DNA of 64,000 bases from Terriglobia bacterium (lineage in GTDB: Bacteria > Acidobacteriota > Terriglobia > Terriglobales > Acidobacteriaceae), in NCBI GenBank assembly GCA_020073185.1, contig JAIQFT010000015.1, forward strand, positions 1-64,000. The letters run 5' to 3'. Below the pieces are notes generated by a model. It had not been told where the DNA came from and made no database searches. It saw only the letters and a list, made by a program, of their open reading frames with translations. Numbering within the stretch: position 1 is the stretch's first letter; each line of letters begins with the position of its first letter. Positions 49,101 through 57,599 of the stretch are shown piece after piece. Position numbers and translations under genes: made by a program.

Positions 49101-50149
49101 CACGGCATACCCCTTCCGCGTGCGCGCACAAACTGGAACACCTGTACACGCCGATTCAGGGCATCCGCGACAAAGATGCGGTCGTGGGGGTCAATCCAGA
49201 CTCCGGCGGGCAACTGGAACTCGCCGGGTCCCGTGCCGGTGTTCCCGAAGTAGTACAAGAAATGGCCGTCGCCGTCGAAAATCTGCACGGCTTCCAGCAG
49301 CGCTTCGGCAGTGTAGATGTCGCCTTCGCTGTCCACGGCCAGTCCTTTGGGCCGGCTCAGGGACCCGGTGCTATTGCCCAGCTGGCCAAACACCCGCTGC
49401 AGCCTGCCACTGGGATCAAATCCCTGCACGCGGAAGTTCATGGCATCCAGGACCAGCAGCTCGCCGTCGCGCCAGGCGAGGTCAGTTGGGAAATTGAGTT
49501 GGCCGGGAGCGCTGCCGCGCTCTCCGAAACTGCCCAGCACGTTGCCTTCAAGGTCGAGGATGAAGATCCTGTGGCGCAGCGTGTCGCTCAGGTAGATGCG
49601 GCGCTGCGCCGAATCCACGACAATGCCGGTGGGCCGCTTGAAGATGCCCTCCCCGCCTCGCTCACCGAGGAAGCGGCGGAAGTGGAGGTCGCGGTCGAAA
49701 ACGAAAATATGGCCGCGCAAGGAATCGGTGACGTAGATGTTGTCGTCGGCGTCGGTGGCGACGCCGATCGGAGATTCGAAGCGCCGATGCCGCCCGCCCT
49801 CCAGGTGATGGTACTTCTTCTGGGCGAAGTCAAAGATGTGCACCATTTGCGCGCCCGGATCGGTGACGATGATCCGTCCGTGGGAATCGGTGGTGATCGC
49901 GTAAGGTCGCACCAGGTGGCGGTACTTGGGCGCGCCCGCCACGAAGTCCACCAGCTTGTTCCAGAACGAACGTGTGGGATTGACGTCTTTTTCCGAGGCG
50001 ATGGAACGCAGGTAATCGATGCGCCGCCCGCCGGCGATGACCGCGGGCGCGGGCACGTCGGCGCAAAGGCCATTCGGCGCTGTCGCAAGACACAGCCACA
50101 CCGCGACCACCAGGCGCGCACCAGCTCGAATTATTTTTCGTCCAGCCAA
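49100..50149 (-). CDS. NHL-repeat six-bladed beta-propeller protein (copy B)
   Basis: About 349 aa from TTG 50149, 4 nt after the barrel gene stop; the open frame back to 50221 overlaps that gene. A signal peptide (LVVAVWLCLATAPNGLCA) is followed by six NHL repeats such as SPIGVATDADDNIYVTD and RPKGLAVDSEGDIYTAE. NHL propellers commonly sit next to multiheme cytochromes in metal-reducing bacteria, where they act as scaffolds. It is paralogous to the 53664-54767 product. Confidence 0.88.
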   Translation of the reverse strand: MAGRKIIRAGARLVVAVWLCLATAPNGLCADVPAPAVIAGGRRIDYLRSIASEKDVNPTRSFWNKLVDFVAGAPKYRHLVRPYAITTDSHGRIIVTDPGAQMVHIFDFAQKKYHHLEGGRHRRFESPIGVATDADDNIYVTDSLRGHIFVFDRDLHFRRFLGERGGEGIFKRPTGIVVDSAQRRIYLSDTLRHRIFILDLEGNVLGSFGERGSAPGQLNFPTDLAWRDGELLVLDAMNFRVQGFDPSGRLQRVFGQLGNSTGSLSRPKGLAVDSEGDIYTAEALLEAVQIFDGDGHFLYYFGNTGTGPGEFQLPAGVWIDPHDRIFVADALNRRVQVFQFVRARGRGMP

Positions 50150-50153
50150 TTTC

Positions 50154-52919
50154 TCAAAACACCGTGAATTCACGAACCACGCGGAAAAAGAAACGATTGC
50201 GCTGGAACACATCGACGGCAAAATTCTGGTCGTGGGACAGGTAGCCGGCGTCCAGCGTGATGGAGCGGAACCGGTATCCGGCGGATACCTCCCACTCGCG
50301 ATATGAATTGGTGACGGCGCCCTGCAGCCTCTGCCGGCTGGTGAGCCAGGCCACGCGTCCTGTCAATTTTTGAACCGGGTGGACGGCCAGTGCCGCGCTG
50401 CTCCAAGTAGCGCCGGTGGGCACTACCAACGTGCCCGGGAAGGCCCCCAGCAACAGGCCGCCCTGGCCGGAGGAAACCAACTGCAGGCGGGGATCGGCTT
50501 GAAAAGTCAGACCGTCGCGGATGTTGTGAGAAACGGACAGCTCAGCGGACGGATGGACTACCGAAACTGTTACCCCGTTGAGGACGGAGGAATATTGCGC
50601 GGCCAGGAAATTGTACTTGTCATTTTCGCGGTCGTAGGTCGCGCGCACCTTCCAGCGTTCCCAGAGCGAGCGCGACAAGGCCAAGTTCGCCCCGGCGCTG
50701 CGGTCGTGCACGTAGGTGCTGCCGGTGACATCTTGCAGGCTGCCGTTGACCCCGGCCGTCAGCTCCATAGAGGCCAGCGAGCCGAGGGTGGCGCTGGCGT
50801 TCGCCCGCTGGCCGTAGGTGGTGTTCGATCCCGCGGCCGCGTAGGTGAAATTTCCGCCGTTCGCGGCGTAGTAGGCCTGCAGACGCCAGAACCGGAAGCG
50901 GTGAGTCAAGGAAAGGCTGCCCTGTGCGGAGGTCAATCCGCTGGCGGAGCTTGCAATCGTGCTGGACAGCGGCGCATGCGTGGTTTCCCGCGTGACGTCG
51001 GCCTGCGCACGCAAGTCGTTGGTGAACGCGTACTGCGCCGAGCCGTTGAAACTGATCATCCGCAAGTCAGCCTGACTGGGCACTAACAGGATTGGCTGGG
51101 CGGAGGTTAAGCTGTTTCCTCCGGTAACCTGTTCGAGGAAGGCGCCCACAATGTTGTCGGTCACTCCAGCGCGGAAGGAGAATGTCAGTTTCTTGCTCGG
51201 CCGGAGGAACGAGCTGCCGGTCAAAAACCGGAAGCTTTGGTCGAACGGGCGCCCCTGGACCTGGTTCCGTGCCTTGGTTGCACCGGCCACAATGGCGGTG
51301 CTCAGCCACTCGCCGACCTCGCGATCGGCCGAAACGCGAACTTCCTGATCGTTGCGTTTGTAGAGATAAGGAGCTTGCTTAGGATCGAAGATGTTGATTA
51401 GGTCCTGCGTCGAGCGTTCTAACTTGTAGCGCGATTGCAGGTTCCAGCCCGACAATTTGTAGGTGACGTCCACCGAGAACAAACGCCCGCCGTCGACCGT
51501 CTTGGGGGCTAGGGCGGTTAGAGGCTCATAGTTGTCGGAGTACTTGGAATAACTCACTGCCAGCTCGGGAACGTTTTTCAAGTGGAGCTGCCAACTTGCT
51601 CCGAGCGAGTCTTGAAAGGTGTTGGCTTCCAGCCCGGCGAGCCGGTCGAGCGGCCCAAAGGTCACCAACGCGCGGTTTAGGCGGTGGTACGACACCGTGA
51701 ACGGTGTCGCCCCACCGCCAAATAGAGTGGTAGTGACGGAAACGCCATTTCCATCGGGGAACACGCCTTCGCTGGACAGGCGGCCCAAACTGCCTTGTGG
51801 CTTGACCGTGAAATTCAGAATCTGTGGGCTGCGGACAAAGCCGGTCGCATCCAGACGCAAGCTCCCCACCGGGGAATCCTGTTGTGACACATACCCGTTG
51901 CTGGTGGAAGCCTGGTAGTAGCCGCCGGTGACGGCACCTGACACCTGCAGGCCATAGGCGCCGCCATTGCGTGGCGCCGGGACACGTTTTTCCGCTGGCA
52001 GGGTCGCCCTGATGGCCTCTTCCTCGCGTCCCAGTTCGACGTCCTTGGCTTTGCCGGTTACGCCGACACCCAGCCGCACCGGCGGCGCAACCGGATTGGT
52101 TTCGGGAACGCCGGCCGGCGCCGCTATCTCGGCTGTTTCAGCCGCCAAGGCCGGCGGACGCGAGAGTACCCCCTCCATATTGACGGGTTCAGGGACTTCC
52201 AGCGGAGGCGCCGCTATCTCTGCGGTGACGGCCGACAACGCCGTTGGCCGCGAGATTAAACCTTCGATATTGACTGGTTCCGGCGGTGGGACGTTGCCAG
52301 CAGGCTCCGCGGTGGCCGCTAACGGGGGGTGTTCAAGTTTTGCTTCGACTTCATTCGTTTCAGCTGCCCCCGCCGCCGTGCCGTGTTCAAGTTCATCCAC
52401 CTTGCGGGAGCGGTGCCGTATTCGCGCCCAGAATCCTCCCGATGCGGCCGGCGCCGCCCGCGGCGACACTGTGATTGGGGCAATTCGCAGCCTCAGCTTC
52501 AACCCGTCGGGCGCCAGCGCGATCTCCATGTCGCGCTTGGGGGCCACTTCCACGCTGATCCGCGTCACGGGTTTGCCACGCAGATACCCATGATCGATGT
52601 GGACTGACTTGATTTCAGCCGTATTCACTGCGATGGAATGGATTGCACTCAATTCTGGACTCGGGATCGAATCCGGCACGTCAACGACAAATCGCTCCGG
52701 CTTGGAGAGCTGCATGGTGGTGTATTGCATGGGACCGCTGGTGGTGATCTCAATCTCCACGCCGCTGCTGCCGCGGATGAGGTCAATCCGCTCCACGACT
52801 AGCGGTCCGGCGGCGATGCTCTCTTGCGGACGAATGATGGCGGTCGCCGCCACGCTGGCGGTGATCAGCAGAATCAGGACTGGCAGCGCTGCCAGCGTCC
52901 TGCGCTTGCGGGAACTCAT
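50154..52919 (-). CDS. AMIN-domain fused outer-membrane beta-barrel protein
   Basis: 921 aa. Signal peptide, then an AMIN domain (residues about 42-150: VVERIDLIRGSSGVEIEITT, KPERFVVDVP and RISVEVAPKRDMEIAL), a Pro/Ala-rich linker with a duplicated unit (150-335) and a roughly 580-residue region of alternating amphipathic strands with aromatic girdles ending RVVREFTVF. That length fits a large (24-28 strand) porin such as MtrB/OmbB/PioB. AMIN domains bind peptidoglycan, so it would anchor the barrel to the wall. It is the best candidate for the outer-membrane conduit among the cytochromes. Confidence 0.8.
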   Translation of the reverse strand: MSSRKRRTLAALPVLILLITASVAATAIIRPQESIAAGPLVVERIDLIRGSSGVEIEITTSGPMQYTTMQLSKPERFVVDVPDSIPSPELSAIHSIAVNTAEIKSVHIDHGYLRGKPVTRISVEVAPKRDMEIALAPDGLKLRLRIAPITVSPRAAPAASGGFWARIRHRSRKVDELEHGTAAGAAETNEVEAKLEHPPLAATAEPAGNVPPPEPVNIEGLISRPTALSAVTAEIAAPPLEVPEPVNMEGVLSRPPALAAETAEIAAPAGVPETNPVAPPVRLGVGVTGKAKDVELGREEEAIRATLPAEKRVPAPRNGGAYGLQVSGAVTGGYYQASTSNGYVSQQDSPVGSLRLDATGFVRSPQILNFTVKPQGSLGRLSSEGVFPDGNGVSVTTTLFGGGATPFTVSYHRLNRALVTFGPLDRLAGLEANTFQDSLGASWQLHLKNVPELAVSYSKYSDNYEPLTALAPKTVDGGRLFSVDVTYKLSGWNLQSRYKLERSTQDLINIFDPKQAPYLYKRNDQEVRVSADREVGEWLSTAIVAGATKARNQVQGRPFDQSFRFLTGSSFLRPSKKLTFSFRAGVTDNIVGAFLEQVTGGNSLTSAQPILLVPSQADLRMISFNGSAQYAFTNDLRAQADVTRETTHAPLSSTIASSASGLTSAQGSLSLTHRFRFWRLQAYYAANGGNFTYAAAGSNTTYGQRANASATLGSLASMELTAGVNGSLQDVTGSTYVHDRSAGANLALSRSLWERWKVRATYDRENDKYNFLAAQYSSVLNGVTVSVVHPSAELSVSHNIRDGLTFQADPRLQLVSSGQGGLLLGAFPGTLVVPTGATWSSAALAVHPVQKLTGRVAWLTSRQRLQGAVTNSYREWEVSAGYRFRSITLDAGYLSHDQNFAVDVFQRNRFFFRVVREFTVF
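52117..52284 (-). repeat. 90-bp tandem duplication in the AMIN-barrel linker
   Basis: Copies start at 52117 and 52207, period 90 bp, and encode about 30-residue units PEPVNIEGLISRPTALSA and PEPVNMEGVLSRPPALAA with TAEIAAP ends. The copies differ by silent and conservative changes, so the duplication is not recent. Confidence 0.7.
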
Positions 52920-52978
52920 CCGTGCCTCGGCCTAAAATTTGCGGGAGGGAGGCGAACTCCCTCCCCACGTTGTCCTGG

Positions 52979-53608
52979 TTAGAGGTGGCAAGTGGTGCAG
53001 AGAGCGGAATTGGTATTCGCTTTCCGCAGGAACGACCCGTTGGTCGGGTCGTGCGTGGTGTGGCACGAGGAGCACTGGACGGTGTTGGCGGAGCCGTACA
53101 GCGTCAGTCCCCCGCTGGTGACGCTCGACACCGGCGCCAATTGCGCGTTCTTCGTCGGATCATGCGACATGTTGACCGGATGGTCATTCTGCAAGCCGAA
53201 CGAATTTGCGGGATTTCCGATGGACACCGAACCCGTCGGCCCCGTGTTAGCTGTCAAGTTGGGGGTGGTCACACCGTCATGGCAGGACATGCAGAGCAGC
53301 GAGTTCATGCGTGCGTCAGTGTTTTGCAGGGGGGTGGCTCCGCCGATCTCGCTCGCCTTGTTTTGCATGCTCGGCGAATCGTAAACGCCGAACGTCTGCG
53401 TGGAGAAGTCGCGGTCCCAGAGCAGAATCTTGCCCGAAGCCGCGTTGGTGCCGCCGGTGGCCGAGGCTCCGTCGTGCGACGCGTGGCAACCCTTACAGCC
53501 CTGGGCGTTAATGTCGTGCTTGGAGCCAATGACCTTGGACGTCTGTGCCCAGGCTGCGCTGGTGATCACAAATGCTGCCAGCACAACCAGGACGATTGAG
53601 CACTTCAC
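52979..53608 (-). CDS. Periplasmic tetraheme cytochrome c (copy B)
   Basis: 209 aa from GTG 53608, chosen for AAAGGAGGACTC upstream; the 53734 extension is not signal-like. Signal peptide (SIVLVVLAAFVITSAAWAQ). CKGCH, CMSCH, CSSCH and CTTCH are the four heme sites, the last at the C-terminal CHL. Shares NTVQCSSCH, HPVNMSHDPTK and the Asn-rich tail with the 44463-45089 protein. It follows the NHL gene by 55 nt. Confidence 0.9.
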   Translation of the reverse strand: MKCSIVLVVLAAFVITSAAWAQTSKVIGSKHDINAQGCKGCHASHDGASATGGTNAASGKILLWDRDFSTQTFGVYDSPSMQNKASEIGGATPLQNTDARMNSLLCMSCHDGVTTPNLTANTGPTGSVSIGNPANSFGLQNDHPVNMSHDPTKNAQLAPVSSVTSGGLTLYGSANTVQCSSCHTTHDPTNGSFLRKANTNSALCTTCHL

Positions 53609-53663
53609 GAGTCCTCCTTTTGGTCCACAGTCGTGCAGACCAGGTGTTTTCGTGGGGATTCGA

Positions 53664-54767
53664 CTACGGGGCCGTCCCGGTCCGCACAACCGCCGCTTGT
53701 TCCGGGAAATACTGAAAAATCTGCAAGCGTCCATGCCATTGGTCGGTTACATAGATCCGGTTGGATTTGTCGATTGCCATGCCGGCAATCAGAGCAAACT
53801 GGCCGGGATTCGTCCCGTAATCGCCAACCGCCAGCAGCGGACGCCCGTCGGGAGTCAAGATCTGGAAATTGTTGAATTCGGCGTCGGCGACGTACACATG
53901 CCCCTCGCTATCCACGGCGATGCCCTTGGGACGGACAAAATCACCTGGGGTAACACCATGTCGGCCGAACGCGCGCACGAATTTGCCGGCGGAGTCGAAC
54001 ACCTGCACCCGCTGGTTCCAGGTGTCGGTGACAAACACCTGGCCATCGGCACCGACCGCCACATTGCTCGGGGCGGAGAATTTGCCGGGTTCGCCTTTGC
54101 CCGGGGTACTGGGCCCTCCGATATGCTGCAGCCGACGAAACGAAGTGGTATCGAAGACCGCCAGTCGGTTGGCTTTTGCATCGGCGACGTACAAACGATG
54201 GAGGCGGTTGTCGAGCGCCATGCCGGCGGGTCGCTGCAGGTCGTCCATGCCAAACACCGCCAGCACCTCGCCATCAGGGCGGAAACAGGTAATCTGGTGC
54301 AGCGCCGCATCGGAGACGAACAGGCGGTCCTCGTCATCGATGGCCAGTCCAATGGGGAGCGCCAGGCGCGCGGGAGGCCGGTCGCCACGATACTCCACTC
54401 GCTTCTGTTCCAGGTTGAAGATGAACACCGCGTGATTGGCGGCATCGGCCACATAGATCTGGCGCTTGGAATCGACGGCCACGCCATAGGGCGATTTCAA
54501 GACTTGTCGCCGTGCCGGAGGCCTGGCCCCAGCGGCGCGATCCATCCAACTCCGCTTGGGAACGCCGACAACGTCGTCCGTTGCAGTGATCTGGGCGAGA
54601 TAGGCGATCCGGCGCCGTTGCGGAGGTTGCGGCCACACCAGGTTGCTGGTATCGACCGGTTCCTCCTTCTTTTGCTTCTTACTGCCGGCGCACAGCAGGC
54701 TGGCTGGAACCAGCAGACACAACGTCAGGGATGCGCGGAATAGATATAGATAGCTTCTGCGGCTCAT
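53664..54767 (-). CDS. NHL-repeat six-bladed beta-propeller protein (copy A)
   Basis: About 367 aa from ATG 54767 (the open frame to 54890 adds a non-native tail). Hydrophobic signal SLTLCLLVPASLLCAG is followed by a Lys-rich segment and PQRRRIAYLAQI. Six NHL blades such as SPYGVAVDSKRQIYVAD, APSNVAVGADGQVFVTD and RPKGIAVDSEGHVYVAD complete a propeller. First gene of the minus-strand cluster. Probably an extracytoplasmic scaffold or calibrator. Confidence 0.88.
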   Translation of the reverse strand: MSRRSYLYLFRASLTLCLLVPASLLCAGSKKQKKEEPVDTSNLVWPQPPQRRRIAYLAQITATDDVVGVPKRSWMDRAAGARPPARRQVLKSPYGVAVDSKRQIYVADAANHAVFIFNLEQKRVEYRGDRPPARLALPIGLAIDDEDRLFVSDAALHQITCFRPDGEVLAVFGMDDLQRPAGMALDNRLHRLYVADAKANRLAVFDTTSFRRLQHIGGPSTPGKGEPGKFSAPSNVAVGADGQVFVTDTWNQRVQVFDSAGKFVRAFGRHGVTPGDFVRPKGIAVDSEGHVYVADAEFNNFQILTPDGRPLLAVGDYGTNPGQFALIAGMAIDKSNRIYVTDQWHGRLQIFQYFPEQAAVVRTGTAP

Positions 54768-55642
54768 GAGTGGCGCTCTCAAGTGAGTTGCAACTCGGAA
54801 CAAAACCTGCCATGCGACCGACCGCCCTTCCGTCCGGCTCCTGCGGTGTCCCTGCGCTGCCTGGTCCCTTGCTGCACGCAGCGAATACACACCGATGTAC
54901 AGGACGATTGGCGTAGGTCTGGGGGGTGACCTTCGCAGCCGCCAGACTGGCCAGGTGACGCTAAATAATCAAAACGCCACGCGAAGACGCGTAGCGCGAG
55001 GCCAGTTCCGGATTCGTGGAGCGTTGCTCACCACAAACACGTGGTGCCAGATTAACCTCGGAAATGCCGACGCACACAGGGACATAAAGTCTCTAGGGAC
55101 GAATTTCTCTAGGCGAGTTCGGCGCGACGCCCGGAACGTCAATGCTCGTCCCTAATTGCTGGCAGTCATTGCCGCAGTTTCTTGCCTAACCAGCCGGCTG
55201 GAATGCCCCATAGCCGCTTCGGGTTACTACTTGGGTAATTGTTCTCCGGGCTTTCAGCATGGTATAGAGCCCTACACTTTGCTGGAGTTTTGGTAGCCGT
55301 GGGGATTCGGTACCCCAGCACCGCGACCGGTTCGCAACGCCTTATGTGCACCCATCACCTGTGCCTCGCAACTGTCGGGCATTGTTGCCGCAACGTTCTT
55401 GTAGGTGGGCTGGGGCGCAGGTCAGACGACGGCTGTCGACGTGACCGCGAATGAGAAGCCGGGAACCTTCTACCTTATATGGCTTTCATGTCAAGGGACG
55501 CGCCCCGATTGCAGCACCTGCCACACCCCGGTGAAGGAAGGCTCAGTGACGTTCCAGCGACCCGGCCACGATGGTGCATGGTCTGCGGCTCCGACACTGG
55601 CCGCAAGAGTCGTGTTCCGATCTAAGTGGCAGTGGGGGAGTC
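54768..55642. other. Divergent intergenic region, 875 bp
   Basis: Divides the minus-strand cytochrome cluster from the plus-strand respiratory genes and must hold promoters for both. No strong -35/-10 pair is seen. A frame at 55405 runs open into the next gene region and includes GTRPDCSTCHTPVKEG at about 55498-55545, a lone heme motif that may be the leftover of a cytochrome gene. Confidence 0.5.
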
Positions 55643-56344
55643 ATGCGGGTCAGGAAAGCTGGGCGCGTTGTCCATGTGGCCGCGCTGGCGCTCACGCCGC
55701 TCCTGCTGCGCGCGCAGGAGATCTCCCGGTTTCAGAGGGACCCAGTGGAGCATTTCGGCGCGCGGTTGCTGGCGGCCGTGATCGTGATCGGAATCGCAGT
55801 CGTTCTCTACTCGCTGGTGCGCTACCGTGGCCGGACGTTGAGCGCCGCGTCGTGGGGGGTTCTCGCCCTGGGTGTCGGGGTCCTTCCGGTGGTTTCGTCG
55901 GGGGTCGGCACCGTTCTCGTCTTTGAACGGGCGGAGAGAGTCGAGTTTTGCGAATCCTGCCACCTGACGATGCAGGCGTTCGTCAGCGACATGAAGAATC
56001 CGAAGAGTGAGAGCCTGGCGGCCCTGCACTACAAGAACCGGTACATCCCCGACGATCAGTGCTACATCTGCCATACTTCATACGGCCTTTTTGGCACGGT
56101 GGAGGCGAAGAAGGAGGGCATGCACGACGTGTGGGTGTACTACACGCGCACCTTCAAGTTGCCGGTCAAGCTGCGCCATCCGTATCCCAACACCGATTGC
56201 CTGAAGTGCCATGCGGAATCCGTCAAGTGGCTGGGCGTGCACGACGAATTCAAGGCTTCCCTGTTCTCCGGCGAGACCAGTTGCATGCAATGCCATGGGG
56301 CGACGAATCCCGCGCACAACGTTCCAGGGGAAGTGAAGCCATGA
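55643..56344 (+). CDS. NapC/NrfH/CymA-like membrane tetraheme cytochrome c
   Basis: 233 aa; ATG 55643 follows GGGGGAG. Three hydrophobic segments near residues 8-24, 40-60 and 72-95 precede a periplasmic domain with CESCH, CYICH, CLKCH and CMQCH. CESCHLTMQAF resembles the first heme of NrfH, where the Met is a distal ligand. Such proteins oxidise menaquinol and hand electrons to periplasmic multihemes. It overlaps the next gene by 4 nt (ATGA). Confidence 0.85.
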   Translation: MRVRKAGRVVHVAALALTPLLLRAQEISRFQRDPVEHFGARLLAAVIVIGIAVVLYSLVRYRGRTLSAASWGVLALGVGVLPVVSSGVGTVLVFERAERVEFCESCHLTMQAFVSDMKNPKSESLAALHYKNRYIPDDQCYICHTSYGLFGTVEAKKEGMHDVWVYYTRTFKLPVKLRHPYPNTDCLKCHAESVKWLGVHDEFKASLFSGETSCMQCHGATNPAHNVPGEVKP

Positions 56345-56937
56345 ATAAAGTTGCGACGAAGCTGGAGCGAATTGAATCCGATCCCATCATCGCCCGGCGG
56401 CTGCTGATTGCGGCGCAACTCCTGGCGCTGGTGGCATACGGGCTGGGATTACAGTTTTTGATGAACACCACGGGCGGTACGCTGTTCGTGTTTTCCGTGA
56501 TCGCGCCTGCGCTGGTGGCGGTTGGAATCGCCGTTCTGCTGGGGGTGCTGGCGTGGAAGTTCCTGCGGAGCCATAGCCTGTTCTACTTTGAGGAATTCGA
56601 TCCAGGACAGTTCATCTTCCAGCAGGGCGACACAGGCGACTGCGCCTACTTCATCCACAGCGGTGAAGTGGAGGTGGTGACCGGATCGGGCGGGCAGGAA
56701 CAGCTCGTGGCGAAACTTCAGCCGGGCCAGTATTTTGGCGAGATGGCGTTGATCACCAGCCACCCTCGCAACGCCACCGTGCGCGCGACTACGAAGACGA
56801 CGGTTGCGGTGCTGGGGAAGGAGAATTTCCTCACCCTGGTCAGCGTGATCCCTTCCACCCGCGAAGACATTATGAATACTGTCAACAAAAGGGCCATGCA
56901 ACAAGCCGCAGGTCTGTTACGGCGTACCGACCGCTAA
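56341..56937 (+). CDS. Membrane-anchored cyclic-nucleotide-binding protein
   Basis: 198 aa, ATG 56341 overlapping the stop of the cytochrome gene. Two hydrophobic segments (about 22-42 and 50-70) precede one CRP-like cNMP-binding domain (residues about 85-180). The phosphate-binding cassette is FGEMALITSHPRNATVRA. There is no DNA-binding or enzymatic domain. It could sense cAMP or c-di-GMP and act directly on the adjacent electron-transfer proteins. Confidence 0.82.
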   Translation: MNKVATKLERIESDPIIARRLLIAAQLLALVAYGLGLQFLMNTTGGTLFVFSVIAPALVAVGIAVLLGVLAWKFLRSHSLFYFEEFDPGQFIFQQGDTGDCAYFIHSGEVEVVTGSGGQEQLVAKLQPGQYFGEMALITSHPRNATVRATTKTTVAVLGKENFLTLVSVIPSTREDIMNTVNKRAMQQAAGLLRRTDR

Positions 56938-56958
56938 AACAACAAGGAGAACGAGAAG

Positions 56959-57294
56959 ATGAGCGCGTACATGTTTCGAACCGCAGCGTCGATCCTGGTA
57001 ATCATTGTGGTGGCAATCACGCCCGCGCTGGCGGCGGATGTCGCCGCCGGCCACGCCGTGTACGACAAGAAGTGCAAGATGTGTCATGGCGCCAATGGCG
57101 AAGGGAATCCGGCAATGGCCAAGATGTTTAACACCACCATCCAGCCGCTGGGTTCGCCTGAGGTACAGAAGATGAGCGACGCCGACCTGAAGAAAGTCAT
57201 CAAGGAGGGCAAGGGCAAGATGAAACCGCCTGCCGGGTTGACTGACGCCGACATTGGCAACGTGATCGCTTTCGTTCGCTCGCTGAAGAAGTAA
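56959..57294 (+). CDS. Monoheme class I cytochrome c
   Basis: 111 aa. Signal peptide (ILVIIVVAITPALA), heme site CKMCHGANGEG near residue 38, and candidate axial Met in KGKMKPP near 92. AACAAGGAGAACGAG precedes the ATG. A soluble periplasmic electron carrier of the cyt c551/c552 type, 21 nt after the cNMP gene. Confidence 0.92.
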   Translation: MSAYMFRTAASILVIIVVAITPALAADVAAGHAVYDKKCKMCHGANGEGNPAMAKMFNTTIQPLGSPEVQKMSDADLKKVIKEGKGKMKPPAGLTDADIGNVIAFVRSLKK

Positions 57295-57599
57295 CTTGCT
57301 GCCGCGACAACTCGCGTGCGCAGGTTAAGAACAACGGGGGCGTGCCACGGCATGGCCCCTGATGATAACCGCGATGGTGACAAACGCCGTTGGCACGCCG
57401 ATGGTGATGCTCCCGACGCGCAATCACTATCGGGTTGTATTATTGCGGAAGGCAGTGTAGGGTGCGAATCAAACCACTGGGTCGTTGGGCGACCCAATTC
57501 GCGTCGGGAGCCATTTCCAATTTGCCTGACTCGATGCAGCCGCGCGGGGTATTCTGCGTCGCGAGTTCATGAGGGCCGGCGTAGGAACGTGTGGGGACA
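57295..57599. other. Non-coding spacer, 305 bp
   Basis: Separates the cytochrome gene from the NDH-2 gene. No gene, strong hairpin or repeat was found; a promoter for the dehydrogenase may lie here. Confidence 0.5.
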
